DNA of 64,000 nt from Methanothermobacter sp049720995 (GCF_049720995.1 NZ_JBNASF010000004.1:22736-86735), one strand, 5' to 3'; numbered from the stretch's first letter, positions 24,184 through 33,283 are shown. Notes: generated by a model from the sequence alone, not told the origin. Translations and numbers: made by a program.

Positions 24184-25953
24184 ATGATGAATTCAAAAAG
24201 GGGCATTGACAGATACTCCACATTTGGTCTGAGGGATGAATGGCTGCCATCCATCTTTCTGTGGGGGGAGGAGTGGACTGAAAGGAATAACCTCGGTCCC
24301 ATCCAGGTTAAGGCAGTTGGGTCCTGGCTTGAGGACGCCGGGCTCGTATTGGAGAAAAGGGTAACGCCCCTCTTCAGGAGAATCCGTGATATCTACTTCA
24401 TGGAACCTGAATCAGCCTGGCAGATAATATGGACAGAACTGTACCATGGTTCCCCTGCAGTTAGAATATTCTGTGACAGTGTCGTTTTCGACGATTACCT
24501 GGGTCAGGATGATATTACAGCTATACTGAAGGCTGAAGAGCCCGAATTCAAAGAATCAACCCTGAAAAACCCTGTCTTAGCCATCATTAACATGTTTGAC
24601 CATTCCCCTCTGATGGGGAAACTCGTTACTTTCAGAGGAAATAAAAGAGGCAGGAGGATTAAAAGGGTTCACCTCAATGATCCTGACCATCATGTGGTTG
24701 CATACTGCCTTTACAGGCTTTCAGAGGAGCTGAAAAAGAGGGAAATAAAGATAAATGATCTCTTAAAAGGTGAAGTCCCTGGATGTCCACTGAGGATTTT
24801 TGGACTGGAGGAGGAACCACTAAAGCGTTTGATTGAAGAACTGGAGGATTATGGGCTCGTGAATATTGCCGATGGGGTTATCCACCTTAAAAAAACACCA
24901 TCCACTGAGGTTCTTGACAGCTATATAACATTCCTCAAAACATTTAACACTGAGAGACCGGATCTGACTCCTGATGAGATCATATTAAGGGAGAAATTAC
25001 GTGATGAGATCATAGAGAGCCCTGAGAGGTTGTTCGGTGAAAGGATCCATGACCTTTATGGTTTCATAAGGGGCGTCTCACTCAGAGAACTCATCACAGT
25101 GTTTGCGACCTCAGATCGTGGGTTAACCTCAGAAAAGTTCAAAGGAGCCGGCCCGTCTGTAAATGTTCTTATTCTACTTAAAATCGGCGACACAGATTTT
25201 AAAATCAATTTTGATGATTTCAGGAACGTCATTGTCATCTGCCCGGATGTGGCCCTTGCAGGGGAGAGGTTTGAGCTCCTGCTTGATCACATGACACTTG
25301 CAGAGACCATGGATGAGGGTGAGCACAGAAGGATCGCAGAGAGGATAATCGCGACGTGGATCGGGGATATGATGCAGTCAGGTTTCCGGTGGTACCTCAA
25401 CGGCGAATCAGGTGTGGGTGATAGGCTCTACGGTGTCAGTGAGCTGATAAACAGTGAACTCTCAAGAAGGATTTTCCCCCTTGGACCTGAGAATATACCT
25501 GAGATACGTGGAAACATAAACATCTGGAAAAACGGGAAGGAATATCCAAGTGTTTTCAAAATATTCTTCCTCTCAAGAAACCTTGATGAGTTCAGGAGGA
25601 AATCCAGCAGTGGTCTATTCAGGTTTTTATCATACCTTCTACGTGACACAAATGGCGAATGGATTGTGGATGAGGACCTCAATCTGAAGGCCGGCACATA
25701 CCATCCTGTTACGACAATGGTGGAGGGCACCGTTGAAAGGCTCTCGAAAAAGGAGAACGTTGATCTTGTTGAGGAGCTGAGATTCCTCTCAGAACCACCA
25801 TATGGTCTTAAGGGGGATATGATAGGGCATGCTATAGTTTCGTTTATTCTAAGGACTTTTAGAGGACATCTTGTTAAGTATGGTAAAGTACTTGGAGATG
25901 ATGCTTTTGAAGAAGTGAAGAGAAAGATATTTGAGATTTGGGCTGAGGGGTAG
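24184..25953 (+). CDS. DUF4007-like protein of the restriction-like island
   Basis: 589 residues, no membrane segment. The first about 130 residues (RYSTFGLRDEWLP ... VKAVGSWLEDAGLV ... TPLFRRIRDIYF) resemble the DUF4007-type region seen with Dnd-like PAPS-reductase genes, judged from memory. The middle has a winged-helix-like stretch (PLKRLIEELEDYGLVNIADGVIHL). The remainder, up to the C-terminus, is unassigned. No sulfurtransferase gene is in the window. ATG at 24184 or 24187; no ribosome site. First gene of the rightward half of the island. Confidence 0.6.
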   Translation: MMNSKRGIDRYSTFGLRDEWLPSIFLWGEEWTERNNLGPIQVKAVGSWLEDAGLVLEKRVTPLFRRIRDIYFMEPESAWQIIWTELYHGSPAVRIFCDSVVFDDYLGQDDITAILKAEEPEFKESTLKNPVLAIINMFDHSPLMGKLVTFRGNKRGRRIKRVHLNDPDHHVVAYCLYRLSEELKKREIKINDLLKGEVPGCPLRIFGLEEEPLKRLIEELEDYGLVNIADGVIHLKKTPSTEVLDSYITFLKTFNTERPDLTPDEIILREKLRDEIIESPERLFGERIHDLYGFIRGVSLRELITVFATSDRGLTSEKFKGAGPSVNVLILLKIGDTDFKINFDDFRNVIVICPDVALAGERFELLLDHMTLAETMDEGEHRRIAERIIATWIGDMMQSGFRWYLNGESGVGDRLYGVSELINSELSRRIFPLGPENIPEIRGNINIWKNGKEYPSVFKIFFLSRNLDEFRRKSSSGLFRFLSYLLRDTNGEWIVDEDLNLKAGTYHPVTTMVEGTVERLSKKENVDLVEELRFLSEPPYGLKGDMIGHAIVSFILRTFRGHLVKYGKVLGDDAFEEVKRKIFEIWAEG

Positions 25954-26001
25954 TATATAATTAAGTTAATTATATATAAATGAACTAATTATGTTACTAT
26001 C

Positions 26002-26499
26002 ATGATAGAAATTAGAGAAATGATTGAAAAGATTGTTGAATATTATGAAGATTGTAATAAATTTAATAAAATTATAGAGCCTATCATAGTAAATATGAAC
26101 TCAGATGGAAGTTTTGATTCTTCTGAGATTCTTAACCGTCTTGCATATACAATCATTGATCAGCAAAGAGACGTTTCATCGGTAGTTATCCCCATTTGGG
26201 TAACTCTGATGTATCTTGGAGTTAACCATGAATTCTTATCCAAATCCGAGCATGCTAGTGAACTGGTACAATCTGTTCTTCAGGCCTATGGTCATCAGCA
26301 ATATCACACACGCGAAGATCTCGAACTTGCCGGTAAAAGAGGGGCTTCTAGAACGGACGCATTTATTGATGTATATAAAAAATATGATCCTGATTCATTC
26401 TTGAATTTTATTATAAGTCACAAAAATAACATTGAAGCGATTTTCAAGGAGTTAAATACTCTAAAATTCATTTCTTACAAATCAGCTTCCTTTTTTTGA
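26002..26499 (+). CDS. HhH-GPD DNA glycosylase-like protein, N-terminal part
   Basis: 165 residues covering the helical N-terminal domain of an EndoIII/MutY-type fold, ending LKFISYKSASFF then stop. K160 corresponds to the catalytic lysine of the helix-hairpin-helix, although the usual glycines of the hairpin are replaced. A T7 run (26491-26497) at the very end lets a -1 shift continue into the next frame (FFLRDIEG). AT-rich, unlike the flanking genes. TATA-like TTATATATAAAT about 25 bp upstream and no ribosome site suggest a leaderless transcript. Confidence 0.65.
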   Translation: MIEIREMIEKIVEYYEDCNKFNKIIEPIIVNMNSDGSFDSSEILNRLAYTIIDQQRDVSSVVIPIWVTLMYLGVNHEFLSKSEHASELVQSVLQAYGHQQYHTREDLELAGKRGASRTDAFIDVYKKYDPDSFLNFIISHKNNIEAIFKELNTLKFISYKSASFF

Positions 26500-26876
26500 G
26501 AGATATTGAAGGTATAGAATATGATATTCTTCCAGTTGATGTTAATGTTGCATACTCATTTCAACTAACAGGTCTTTTTTTCATTAGAGAAGATGGGATG
26601 CCACCCTTTGAGACCATAATTGAATCTGTTGTAGGAGTATCCAAAAGAAATGATCCGGGAAATTACAAGAAAATATCTGATAAGATGCTCAGATCATGTT
26701 TTGAAGAGGGATTCAATCCACAACAGATAAATAGATACTTTTTTCTTTTGGGTTCTGATTTCTGCCAAAACCTTAAATGCACTCAATGTTTTTTAGCAGA
26801 TTACTGTTATTTTAACAGTGAACTTTCCTCTGACCAAAAAAGGAGTTTCATTGAAAGGCTTAAATCCAGGAGATGA
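26496..26876 (+). CDS. HhH-GPD DNA glycosylase-like protein, C-terminal part with Fe-S loop
   Basis: 126 residues. The opening LRDIEGIEYDILPVDVNV carries the aspartate (D180 of the joined protein) that activates the nucleophile in HhH-GPD enzymes. The end has C-x4-C-x2-C-x5-C (CQNLKCTQCFLADYC), the 4Fe-4S loop of EndoIII/MutY-type glycosylases. Joined with the preceding fragment it gives about 291 residues. Probable role: excising or sensing a modified base. It ends 4 bp before the start of the nuclease gene. Confidence 0.68.
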   Translation: MRDIEGIEYDILPVDVNVAYSFQLTGLFFIREDGMPPFETIIESVVGVSKRNDPGNYKKISDKMLRSCFEEGFNPQQINRYFFLLGSDFCQNLKCTQCFLADYCYFNSELSSDQKRSFIERLKSRR

Positions 26877-26880
26877 TATC

Positions 26881-28167
26881 ATGCATGAAACGAGACTGAG
26901 AGATATCCTAAGTGTTGATTCAAACCTTGAAATTCTTTCAGGCATGATAAATGAAAAGATAGGCGCAGATCATGAATTTAGATTAATATCAAAGGAACTT
27001 CCCCTCCCAATAGATGTTATTGGACTGCAGAATAGATACTGTGACATTGTTCTCGCCGAGGAGGAACAGAATATTTACATCCTTGAACTAAAAAATGCTA
27101 TAAGATCCATTAAATCTGTGGAGTCTCAGGTTCTAGAATATAAAGATCTCATGAAAAAGACCCTTGATTATGTTAATAACGATGGTAAGCTTTTTTATCA
27201 GCATAAAATATTTTTAAAGTATTTTGAATATGTTGGATTAAATCCTGCAAAAATAAAGAATATAATTCCATTGATTGTGAGTGCGGCTCCAGTCAAAAAA
27301 TCTCCTGAAAGCAAAGAAGAAGTCAGGTGCTTATATTTCAAAGATTTGGATAAATTAGTCAATAACTATAGTAAAAAGAGGATAAGTTTATTCAAATCCA
27401 CTTATGAAGTCTTTTGGGATAATAAAATTCGAAAAAAAGTTGATTTATTGATAAATAGATATAGAGCAATGGAATTTGTACCTTTGGTTTATGAGTATTT
27501 TATTCTGAATAATGGCGAAAGCCATTTGAACCTTGTTTTTGAGAGTTTAAATAATTATAAAAAGGAATATGTTAATCTGGGAGAAGTAAAGAAGGATGAT
27601 ATGTGTCAGGATTTACCGGCGGTTTTCCAATTCAACTTTGAACCGGAAACTATCTTTGAAAAGGTCCTGGCTAATCATAATGCTGATGAAAATGAAAAGA
27701 AATTTTCAATTCAAATTTTTCGAAGTGGACTTACAAATCCTATAATATACCTTGAGAATGATAGTAACTGGTTCATACCTCTGATTCAAACAAAACCGGT
27801 TACCTTTACAATTGACTCAATTATGGTTAATGATGTAATAGCATTTGACGCCAGAGAGAGAAGTTCCGATAAAAATCTTTTTTATGATGATGTAATTCTT
27901 TTGGACAGGGGAACGTATACTATTGAGAAAATTGAGGAATATGGGGTATTCTATTATCTTTTAAGACTCAATGGGAAGGAATGTAGCTATGAATTTAAGG
28001 TTTACTCCCCAAAGTTTAGAAACATCGATGAATTACTTCCCTACATGAATCCACAAAAAGTTAAGGAGGTTTTAAATAATATTAAGTTGTCTAAAGGATC
28101 TGAATATTTATTTAAAGGAAATAATGGTCAGATAGAATGGATCAATAGCAAAATGAAACTAATTTAA
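26881..28167 (+). CDS. PD-(D/E)XK nuclease-like protein
   Basis: 428 residues. The N-terminal part has the core pattern CDIVLAEEEQNIYILELKNA, that is D ... E-x-K, expected of a PD-(D/E)XK endonuclease of the NucS-like type. The C-terminal 200 residues are unassigned. ATG 26881 follows AGGAGATGAT by 3 nt, and this ribosome site overlaps the stop of the glycosylase frame, so translation is coupled. Strongly AT-rich (about one third G+C by eye), pointing to acquisition from outside. Confidence 0.7.
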   Translation: MHETRLRDILSVDSNLEILSGMINEKIGADHEFRLISKELPLPIDVIGLQNRYCDIVLAEEEQNIYILELKNAIRSIKSVESQVLEYKDLMKKTLDYVNNDGKLFYQHKIFLKYFEYVGLNPAKIKNIIPLIVSAAPVKKSPESKEEVRCLYFKDLDKLVNNYSKKRISLFKSTYEVFWDNKIRKKVDLLINRYRAMEFVPLVYEYFILNNGESHLNLVFESLNNYKKEYVNLGEVKKDDMCQDLPAVFQFNFEPETIFEKVLANHNADENEKKFSIQIFRSGLTNPIIYLENDSNWFIPLIQTKPVTFTIDSIMVNDVIAFDARERSSDKNLFYDDVILLDRGTYTIEKIEEYGVFYYLLRLNGKECSYEFKVYSPKFRNIDELLPYMNPQKVKEVLNNIKLSKGSEYLFKGNNGQIEWINSKMKLI

Positions 28168-28242
28168 GTCTTTTTAGTGAAAGAGTAATCCCTGATTAGA
28201 TTTTCACTCTCAGTATAGATCCTGGAATATAGTGATAGTTAT

Positions 28243-28488
28243 TCACTCTTCAGGCAGTTCTATTCCGTAATGAGCAAGGCTCCTTGCAATGAGGATCGTT
28301 GCAATGACTGCAAGGATGGTCACAATGAGTGCATAGACAAATAGTCCTGTGAGTTCATTGCCTGCCTTAAAGAACTGTGTTATCAGTGCCTTTATGACCT
28401 CATTCCAGGCAAGAGCCGCTATCAGGCCGAATGCAGTGGTTATAAGTGCACCCATGGTCTTAAGAACTTCGAATTTGAATTCCCCCAT
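28243..28488 (-). CDS. DUF5654 small membrane protein
   Basis: 81 residues with two membrane segments (MGALITTAFGLIAALAWNEV and LFVYALIVTILAVIATILIA). The AALAWNE motif with following ALI..FF fits DUF5654. The ATG at 28488 follows a strong GGGGTGAT by 3 nt; the frame extends upstream but the extension is not plausible. Function unknown. Confidence 0.8.
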   Translation of the reverse strand: MGEFKFEVLKTMGALITTAFGLIAALAWNEVIKALITQFFKAGNELTGLFVYALIVTILAVIATILIARSLAHYGIELPEE

Positions 28489-28540
28489 TTTATCACCCCC
28501 CTTAAATTTAATACTAATTAATTCTTCATGTCTTATTATT

Positions 28541-29026
28541 TCAGGTCCACTCATATGGGTTGAACTCAGATGGTGGAATGTACATGACCTCCGCATATCC
28601 CCTCCTGAGGAGTTCCCTGTTCATGTTGACCCCGTCAACGTAGACCACAGCGAGGACCCTCCCGTATTTATCATGCCTTTTCGCATCATCTATATCGAGC
28701 TGCACGGTCCTTGAGAGGCACATTGATTGCATGAAGTCCTTCGCCTCCCTGTAGCCTGGCTCACCCCTCTCAGGGGTGTTGACACCCACGAGGCGTATCC
28801 TCCCCGTACCTGAAACATCAATGGTGTCACCATCAACAACGTAGGTGCAGACACCGCTGGCATCATATTCACCTTTCCCGGAGGCATTACCTGTATCTGA
28901 GTTTATGTAATCATCTGGACCCACATCTGAGTAATTGCTGAGGTCCCGGTATTCTGATTCCTCTGAAACACACCCGGCCACCGCAAGAACAGCAAGTGCA
29001 AGGATAATCACAGCCACTCTCCTGAT
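28541..29026 (-). CDS. Thermonuclease-family (SNase) lipoprotein
   Basis: About 161 residues. A signal peptide ending LAVAGC gives a lipid anchor. The SNase domain follows: VVDGDTIDV, IRLVGVNTPE, and RHDKYGRVLAVVYVDG, covering the catalytic Arg/Glu and second Arg positions. It should cut DNA or RNA outside the membrane. No ATG is available near the signal peptide. GGGGGAGTG (29032-29040) is spaced properly for an ATC at 29026; GTG 29017 is the fallback. Confidence 0.82.
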   Translation of the reverse strand: MRRVAVIILALAVLAVAGCVSEESEYRDLSNYSDVGPDDYINSDTGNASGKGEYDASGVCTYVVDGDTIDVSGTGRIRLVGVNTPERGEPGYREAKDFMQSMCLSRTVQLDIDDAKRHDKYGRVLAVVYVDGVNMNRELLRRGYAEVMYIPPSEFNPYEWT

Positions 29027-29120
29027 ATTAACACTCCCCCTCTTCACTGTTAATAATATGAGTTTACATGTATATATTGATTTTGAATCATGGGGGGATG
29101 GACCCATGAACTGAAAAACA

Positions 29121-29128
29121 TTTAATAG
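29121..29128 (+). promoter_or_regulatory. TATA element of the mrfAB operon
   Basis: TTTAATAG ends 23 bp before the ATG at 29152, and no ribosome site is seen, so the transcript is probably leaderless. Confidence 0.45.
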
Positions 29129-29151
29129 GATCGTCCCCCAATTCTATTAAC

Positions 29152-31629
29152 ATGGTTAAAATGGTGCTTGAGAGGTTCACGAAGGACTGGCGCTTCAGGG
29201 ATGCTGTGGAACACATTGAAACAGTCCCAGCAAGGCGCGCTGAATACGCCGAGGTCAATGATCTCCCTGAAAACATCATGAAGTACCTTGATGGGCACGG
29301 CATCAGACTCTACCGCCACCAGGCCAAGGCCCTTGAGGCCATAAGGGAGGGGAGGAATATCCTCATAACAACCCCAACGGCCTCAGGGAAGACCCTTGCC
29401 TTCAACCTCCCCATAATGGAGACCCTGACCCTTGATGGGAGTGCAACAGCCCTCTACATCTACCCTGCCAAGGCACTCTCAAGGGACCAGCTGAAGGTTC
29501 TGAGGCAACTGGAATCTGAGCTTGGAATCACACTGAACCCGGCAACCTATGATGGGGACACCCCCAGGGATATGAGGCCATGGATACGTGAGAACTCACG
29601 GGCAGTCCTCACCAACCCACACCAGCTCCACCGTGTACTCCCCTGGCACCACCAGTGGAGGAGGTTCTACAGTAACCTCAGGTACGTGGTGATAGATGAG
29701 GCCCACCAGTACCGCGGCGTCTTTGGATCAAGTGTGGCGCTCCTCATAAGGAGGCTAAGGAGGATCTGCAGGCATTACGGTTCAGATCCCAGGTTAATCC
29801 TTGCAAGCGCAACCCTGGCCAACCCAGATGAGTTCTCAGCTAAACTGACCGGCCTGGATTTCCATGTCATCTCAGGGGACACATCACCCTCAGGAGCCAG
29901 GCACTTCGTACTCTACAACCCCTGCAGTAAGAGGGGGGATCCATCGGCGCACCTTGAAACCTCATCCATACTCACCTACCTTGTTCTGAGGGGTGTTCAG
30001 ACCCTCTGCTTCACGGTTTCAAGGAAGATGGCTGAACTTGTAACCCGGTGGACCCGTGAACAGCTTGACAGGGAAAACAGGAAGCTCATTGACCGTGTGA
30101 CATCCTACAGGGCCGGTTACCTTGCGGACCAGAGGAGGATGATAGAGTCCAGACTCAGATCCGGGAAGCTCCTTGGTGTAACCACCACCAATGCCCTGGA
30201 ACTGGGCATAGACATCGGGTCACTGGACGCTGTCATAATATCAGGCTACCCGGGAACCATGATATCCACCTGGCAGCAGGCAGGCAGGGCCGGGAGGAAC
30301 AGGAATGATTCCCTTGTGATCCTGGTGGCATTCGAGAACCCTCTGGATCAGTACATCATGAAGAACCCGTCATTCATCTTTGAGAGGCCCCATGAGAACG
30401 CCATAATCAACCCTGAAAACCGGTTAATACTCAGGAACCATACCGCCTGCGCGGCCTCAGAGTTACCACTCACCCTGGACGACTTCCTGGACTACGGCTT
30501 CAGCATGGCGGTGGCAGGGGAGATGCTGGGAGAGGGCGAACTTGAAATCTCACATGGGGGACTGGTGTGCAGCGACGACCCCCAGTTCAGGTATGGCCTG
30601 GATGACATCTCATCCGAGACATTCACGGTGATATGTGATGGCCGGACACTTGAGACCATGAGCCGCTCCCAGGCATACAGGGAGGCCCATGAGGGTGCGG
30701 TGCTCATGAACCACGGCAACACCTACATAGTGAGGGACTTTGATCTGCGGAAGAGGAGGATAACCGTTGAGAGGAGGGACGTGGAGTACCACACATCAGT
30801 CCTCAGGGAGACAGAGCTCAGTGTGATCAGGAAACTCAGAAGGAGACGTTTGGGAAGCCTTGAGGTTAACTTCGGGGAGGTTGAGGTTACAGAGCACTAC
30901 ACCGGTTACAGGGTTATGAGCTACAGCAAGGTCATGGGGAAGAGGGACCTGGACCTCCCACCCCTCAGGTTCAGGACCAGGGCACTCTGGTTCACAGTAC
31001 CAGAAACCCTCAGGGCGAGGGTTGAAGGGAAGTACGGGTGTGATGAAGCATTTGAGGGAGGACTCCACGGGGCTGAGCACGCCCTCATAGCACTGTTCCC
31101 CCTCCATGTGCTCTGTGACAGGATGGATATAGGGGGACTGTCAACCCCATGGCACCAGGACACACAGGAGGCAACGGTATTCATCTACGACGGCTTTGAG
31201 GGTGGAATAGGACTTGCCGAGAAGGGTGTTGAGGTCTTCGAGGACCTCCTTAAATCGACACTTGAACTCGTAGCATCCTGTGGCTGCAGTGACGGGTGCC
31301 CATCATGCATCTACTCACCAAAATGCGGTAACGACAATTCACCACTACACAGGGACGCCGCCGTAATGATACTTGAACACCTCATGGGCAGGGTCTCGGG
31401 GGTTGCTGAGGAGGAAAGCAGTGGGGAGACCCCTGATGCCCTGGAGGAGGTTGAACTCCTATGCAGTGAGGGCAGGCTCTCTGATGCCAAGCTGAAGCTG
31501 CATGAGATCCTCGAGGAGGAACCCGCCAATGCGGGGGCATGCTACCTCATGGGGGCCATCCTCAGGGAACAGGGGGAGGCTGAGATGGCAGATTACTTCC
31601 ATGAGAGGGCCAGGAATGGAATGCATTGA
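29152..31629 (+). CDS. mrfA: MrfA/Hrq1-like DEAD-box helicase with DUF1998 and TPR tail
   Basis: 825 residues. Helicase motifs: TTPTASGKT (Walker A), VIDEAHQYRG (motif II), TTNALELGIDIG and QQAGRAGR (motif VI). The DUF1998 region ends with the zinc-binding cysteines CGCSDGCPSCIYSPKC. Bacillus MrfA works with the exonuclease MrfB to repair mitomycin cross-links; the next gene here is the MrfB homologue, which supports the assignment. The last 80 residues add a tetratricopeptide-like pair of helices, not part of the core family. Confidence 0.9.
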   Translation: MVKMVLERFTKDWRFRDAVEHIETVPARRAEYAEVNDLPENIMKYLDGHGIRLYRHQAKALEAIREGRNILITTPTASGKTLAFNLPIMETLTLDGSATALYIYPAKALSRDQLKVLRQLESELGITLNPATYDGDTPRDMRPWIRENSRAVLTNPHQLHRVLPWHHQWRRFYSNLRYVVIDEAHQYRGVFGSSVALLIRRLRRICRHYGSDPRLILASATLANPDEFSAKLTGLDFHVISGDTSPSGARHFVLYNPCSKRGDPSAHLETSSILTYLVLRGVQTLCFTVSRKMAELVTRWTREQLDRENRKLIDRVTSYRAGYLADQRRMIESRLRSGKLLGVTTTNALELGIDIGSLDAVIISGYPGTMISTWQQAGRAGRNRNDSLVILVAFENPLDQYIMKNPSFIFERPHENAIINPENRLILRNHTACAASELPLTLDDFLDYGFSMAVAGEMLGEGELEISHGGLVCSDDPQFRYGLDDISSETFTVICDGRTLETMSRSQAYREAHEGAVLMNHGNTYIVRDFDLRKRRITVERRDVEYHTSVLRETELSVIRKLRRRRLGSLEVNFGEVEVTEHYTGYRVMSYSKVMGKRDLDLPPLRFRTRALWFTVPETLRARVEGKYGCDEAFEGGLHGAEHALIALFPLHVLCDRMDIGGLSTPWHQDTQEATVFIYDGFEGGIGLAEKGVEVFEDLLKSTLELVASCGCSDGCPSCIYSPKCGNDNSPLHRDAAVMILEHLMGRVSGVAEEESSGETPDALEEVELLCSEGRLSDAKLKLHEILEEEPANAGACYLMGAILREQGEAEMADYFHERARNGMH

Positions 31630-31644
31630 TATGGGGGATACTGG

Positions 31645-32559
31645 ATGTTTGAGAAACTGAAAGGAGACCTCATGATGAAGTACGAGGGGGTGGAACTGGA
31701 GGAGGCCATTGGGGCATCCAGGATTACCGCTGCGGGTAAGGAGGCGTTTGAGGTATCCTGCAGCAGGAGGGTGAGGTTCAGGGTTCGCGAATCAGCGGAT
31801 GACATCCTCTCCGACCTCAAGCTCCTCAGGGGTGTCGGGCCGGTCACCGAGGAGAGGCTGAAATCTGAGGGGTACCTCACGGTTCCCGACCTCCTTGCAC
31901 ATGAAAGGTACAGCCATGAGGCCTCAAGGGTCCTTTCCATGATGGAATCAGGGGATGTGTACGGCCTGAGGTGTTACCTCAACGCCTCAGCATCAGATGA
32001 GAGGGTGCTCGGTGCACTGGGACTCCTTGATGGTGGGGTGTTCACCTTCCTTGACATCGAGACCCTTGGGCTCTCAGACGAACCTGTGATACTCACCGGC
32101 ATGGCCTGGATTGAGGATGGTGAGATCCATGTTAGGCAGCGCCTCGCCCCTGAACCCTCCATGGAGGCCGCCGTCCTTGAGATATTCCGGCACATCCCAT
32201 CTGACTCTGTTCTTGTAACATTCAACGGGGCAAGCTTTGACATCCCCTATATAAGGAGGAGGTCAGAGATCCATAAACTGAGTAACCGGCTGGAGCAGTG
32301 TCACATTGACCTCTACCATGTTTCAAGGCGCCTCTGGGGTTGCAGACTCCCTGACTGCAGGCTCTGCACGGTTGAGAGCCATATCCTGGGTCTGAAGAGG
32401 GACCTTGATATTCCAGGGGCATATGTGCCTGACTACTACCACACCTACCTCTCAACAGGTAACCCGGGACCCCTTGTACCTGTGGTGGAGCACAACAGGG
32501 AGGATATAATCAATATGGCCCTTATACTCTCACACATCAACGCCGGGTCCACTGATTGA
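31645..32559 (+). CDS. mrfB: MrfB-like DEDD exonuclease
   Basis: 304 residues. The C-terminal about 180 form a DnaQ-like RNase H fold with the acidic set FLDIETLG, VTFNGASFDIPYI and EHNREDI. The N-terminal third contains a helix-hairpin-helix-like segment (LRGVGPVTEERLKSEG) for DNA binding. ATG 31645 follows GGGGGAT. It starts 15 bp after mrfA, so helicase and nuclease are made together for excision of bulky lesions or cross-links. Confidence 0.88.
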   Translation: MFEKLKGDLMMKYEGVELEEAIGASRITAAGKEAFEVSCSRRVRFRVRESADDILSDLKLLRGVGPVTEERLKSEGYLTVPDLLAHERYSHEASRVLSMMESGDVYGLRCYLNASASDERVLGALGLLDGGVFTFLDIETLGLSDEPVILTGMAWIEDGEIHVRQRLAPEPSMEAAVLEIFRHIPSDSVLVTFNGASFDIPYIRRRSEIHKLSNRLEQCHIDLYHVSRRLWGCRLPDCRLCTVESHILGLKRDLDIPGAYVPDYYHTYLSTGNPGPLVPVVEHNREDIINMALILSHINAGSTD

Positions 32560-32645
32560 ACGGTTATGATGCTGATGGGGATTCTGGAAGTGAAAAACCC
32601 AATAAATAAATATTCCCTTTAACATAATATCTGGTGGTGTTCTAC

Positions 32646-32957
32646 ATGGATATCCTGATTCTTGTAAACCGGCTGGCCGGGCTCATCCTGGGGGTCATGA
32701 TAATAATCTCATGTCTCAGGATAATCTCAGAGCTGAGGTCCAGGGAACTTGCGGTCTCCATGCTCTTCCTTAAGAGGCGCGAGTCCAGGATCATATCTGC
32801 ATCCATATTCCTATCATCGATCTTCACGGTTCTTGTGGGCCTCACATTCGTGGGAGGACAGTCAGAATTTGTGGTTGAGGGCCTGCTGAACCTGAACGCC
32901 CTCTTCCTCCTTGTGGCTGTTGGCCTCCTTGCCTCTGTTATGGGGGGTGATGCCTGA
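32646..32957 (+). CDS. Small 3-TM membrane protein, pair A first
   Basis: 103 residues with three hydrophobic segments (VNRLAGLILGVMIIISCLRI, ASIFLSSIFTVLVGLTFV, LNALFLLVAVGLLASV). ATG 32646 follows GGTGGTG. It overlaps the next small gene (TGATG). No family recognised. The layout resembles the pair at 40318-40880. TATA-like ATAAATAAATA lies upstream near 32602. Confidence 0.68.
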   Translation: MDILILVNRLAGLILGVMIIISCLRIISELRSRELAVSMLFLKRRESRIISASIFLSSIFTVLVGLTFVGGQSEFVVEGLLNLNALFLLVAVGLLASVMGGDA

Positions 32958-33283
32958 TGTTTCCGGGATGGCTCATCATGATACCACCCATCCTGACCCT
33001 GTACTTTGCATTGAGGATACTCCTCAACAACCTGAGATACAGTGAGGCGGCCCTGGGAATGCTCTTCTCCAACATCAATGAGACCACACTCCTTCTGAGG
33101 GTATTCGCTGTTTCAATGATACTGTTCTCGACCACACGGGTGATGGATCTCATTGACCTCCTTTACCCCATACCCTGGAATGATGAGATAGTAGCCGCCA
33201 CCATATGGGTGGTTGACATCATCCTTGTATATGTCTTCTACAGGGTTGCCGCCACAACAGCACCCCGGGAGAAGAAGATCTGA
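32957..33283 (+). CDS. Small 3-TM membrane protein, pair A second
   Basis: 108 residues, three hydrophobic segments and the intervening polar stretch RVMDLIDLLYPIPWNDE, ending in a basic tail. Start overlaps the stop of its partner by one base, so synthesis is coupled. Function unknown; a two-component membrane complex with its partner is likely. Confidence 0.68.
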   Translation: MFPGWLIMIPPILTLYFALRILLNNLRYSEAALGMLFSNINETTLLLRVFAVSMILFSTTRVMDLIDLLYPIPWNDEIVAATIWVVDIILVYVFYRVAATTAPREKKI

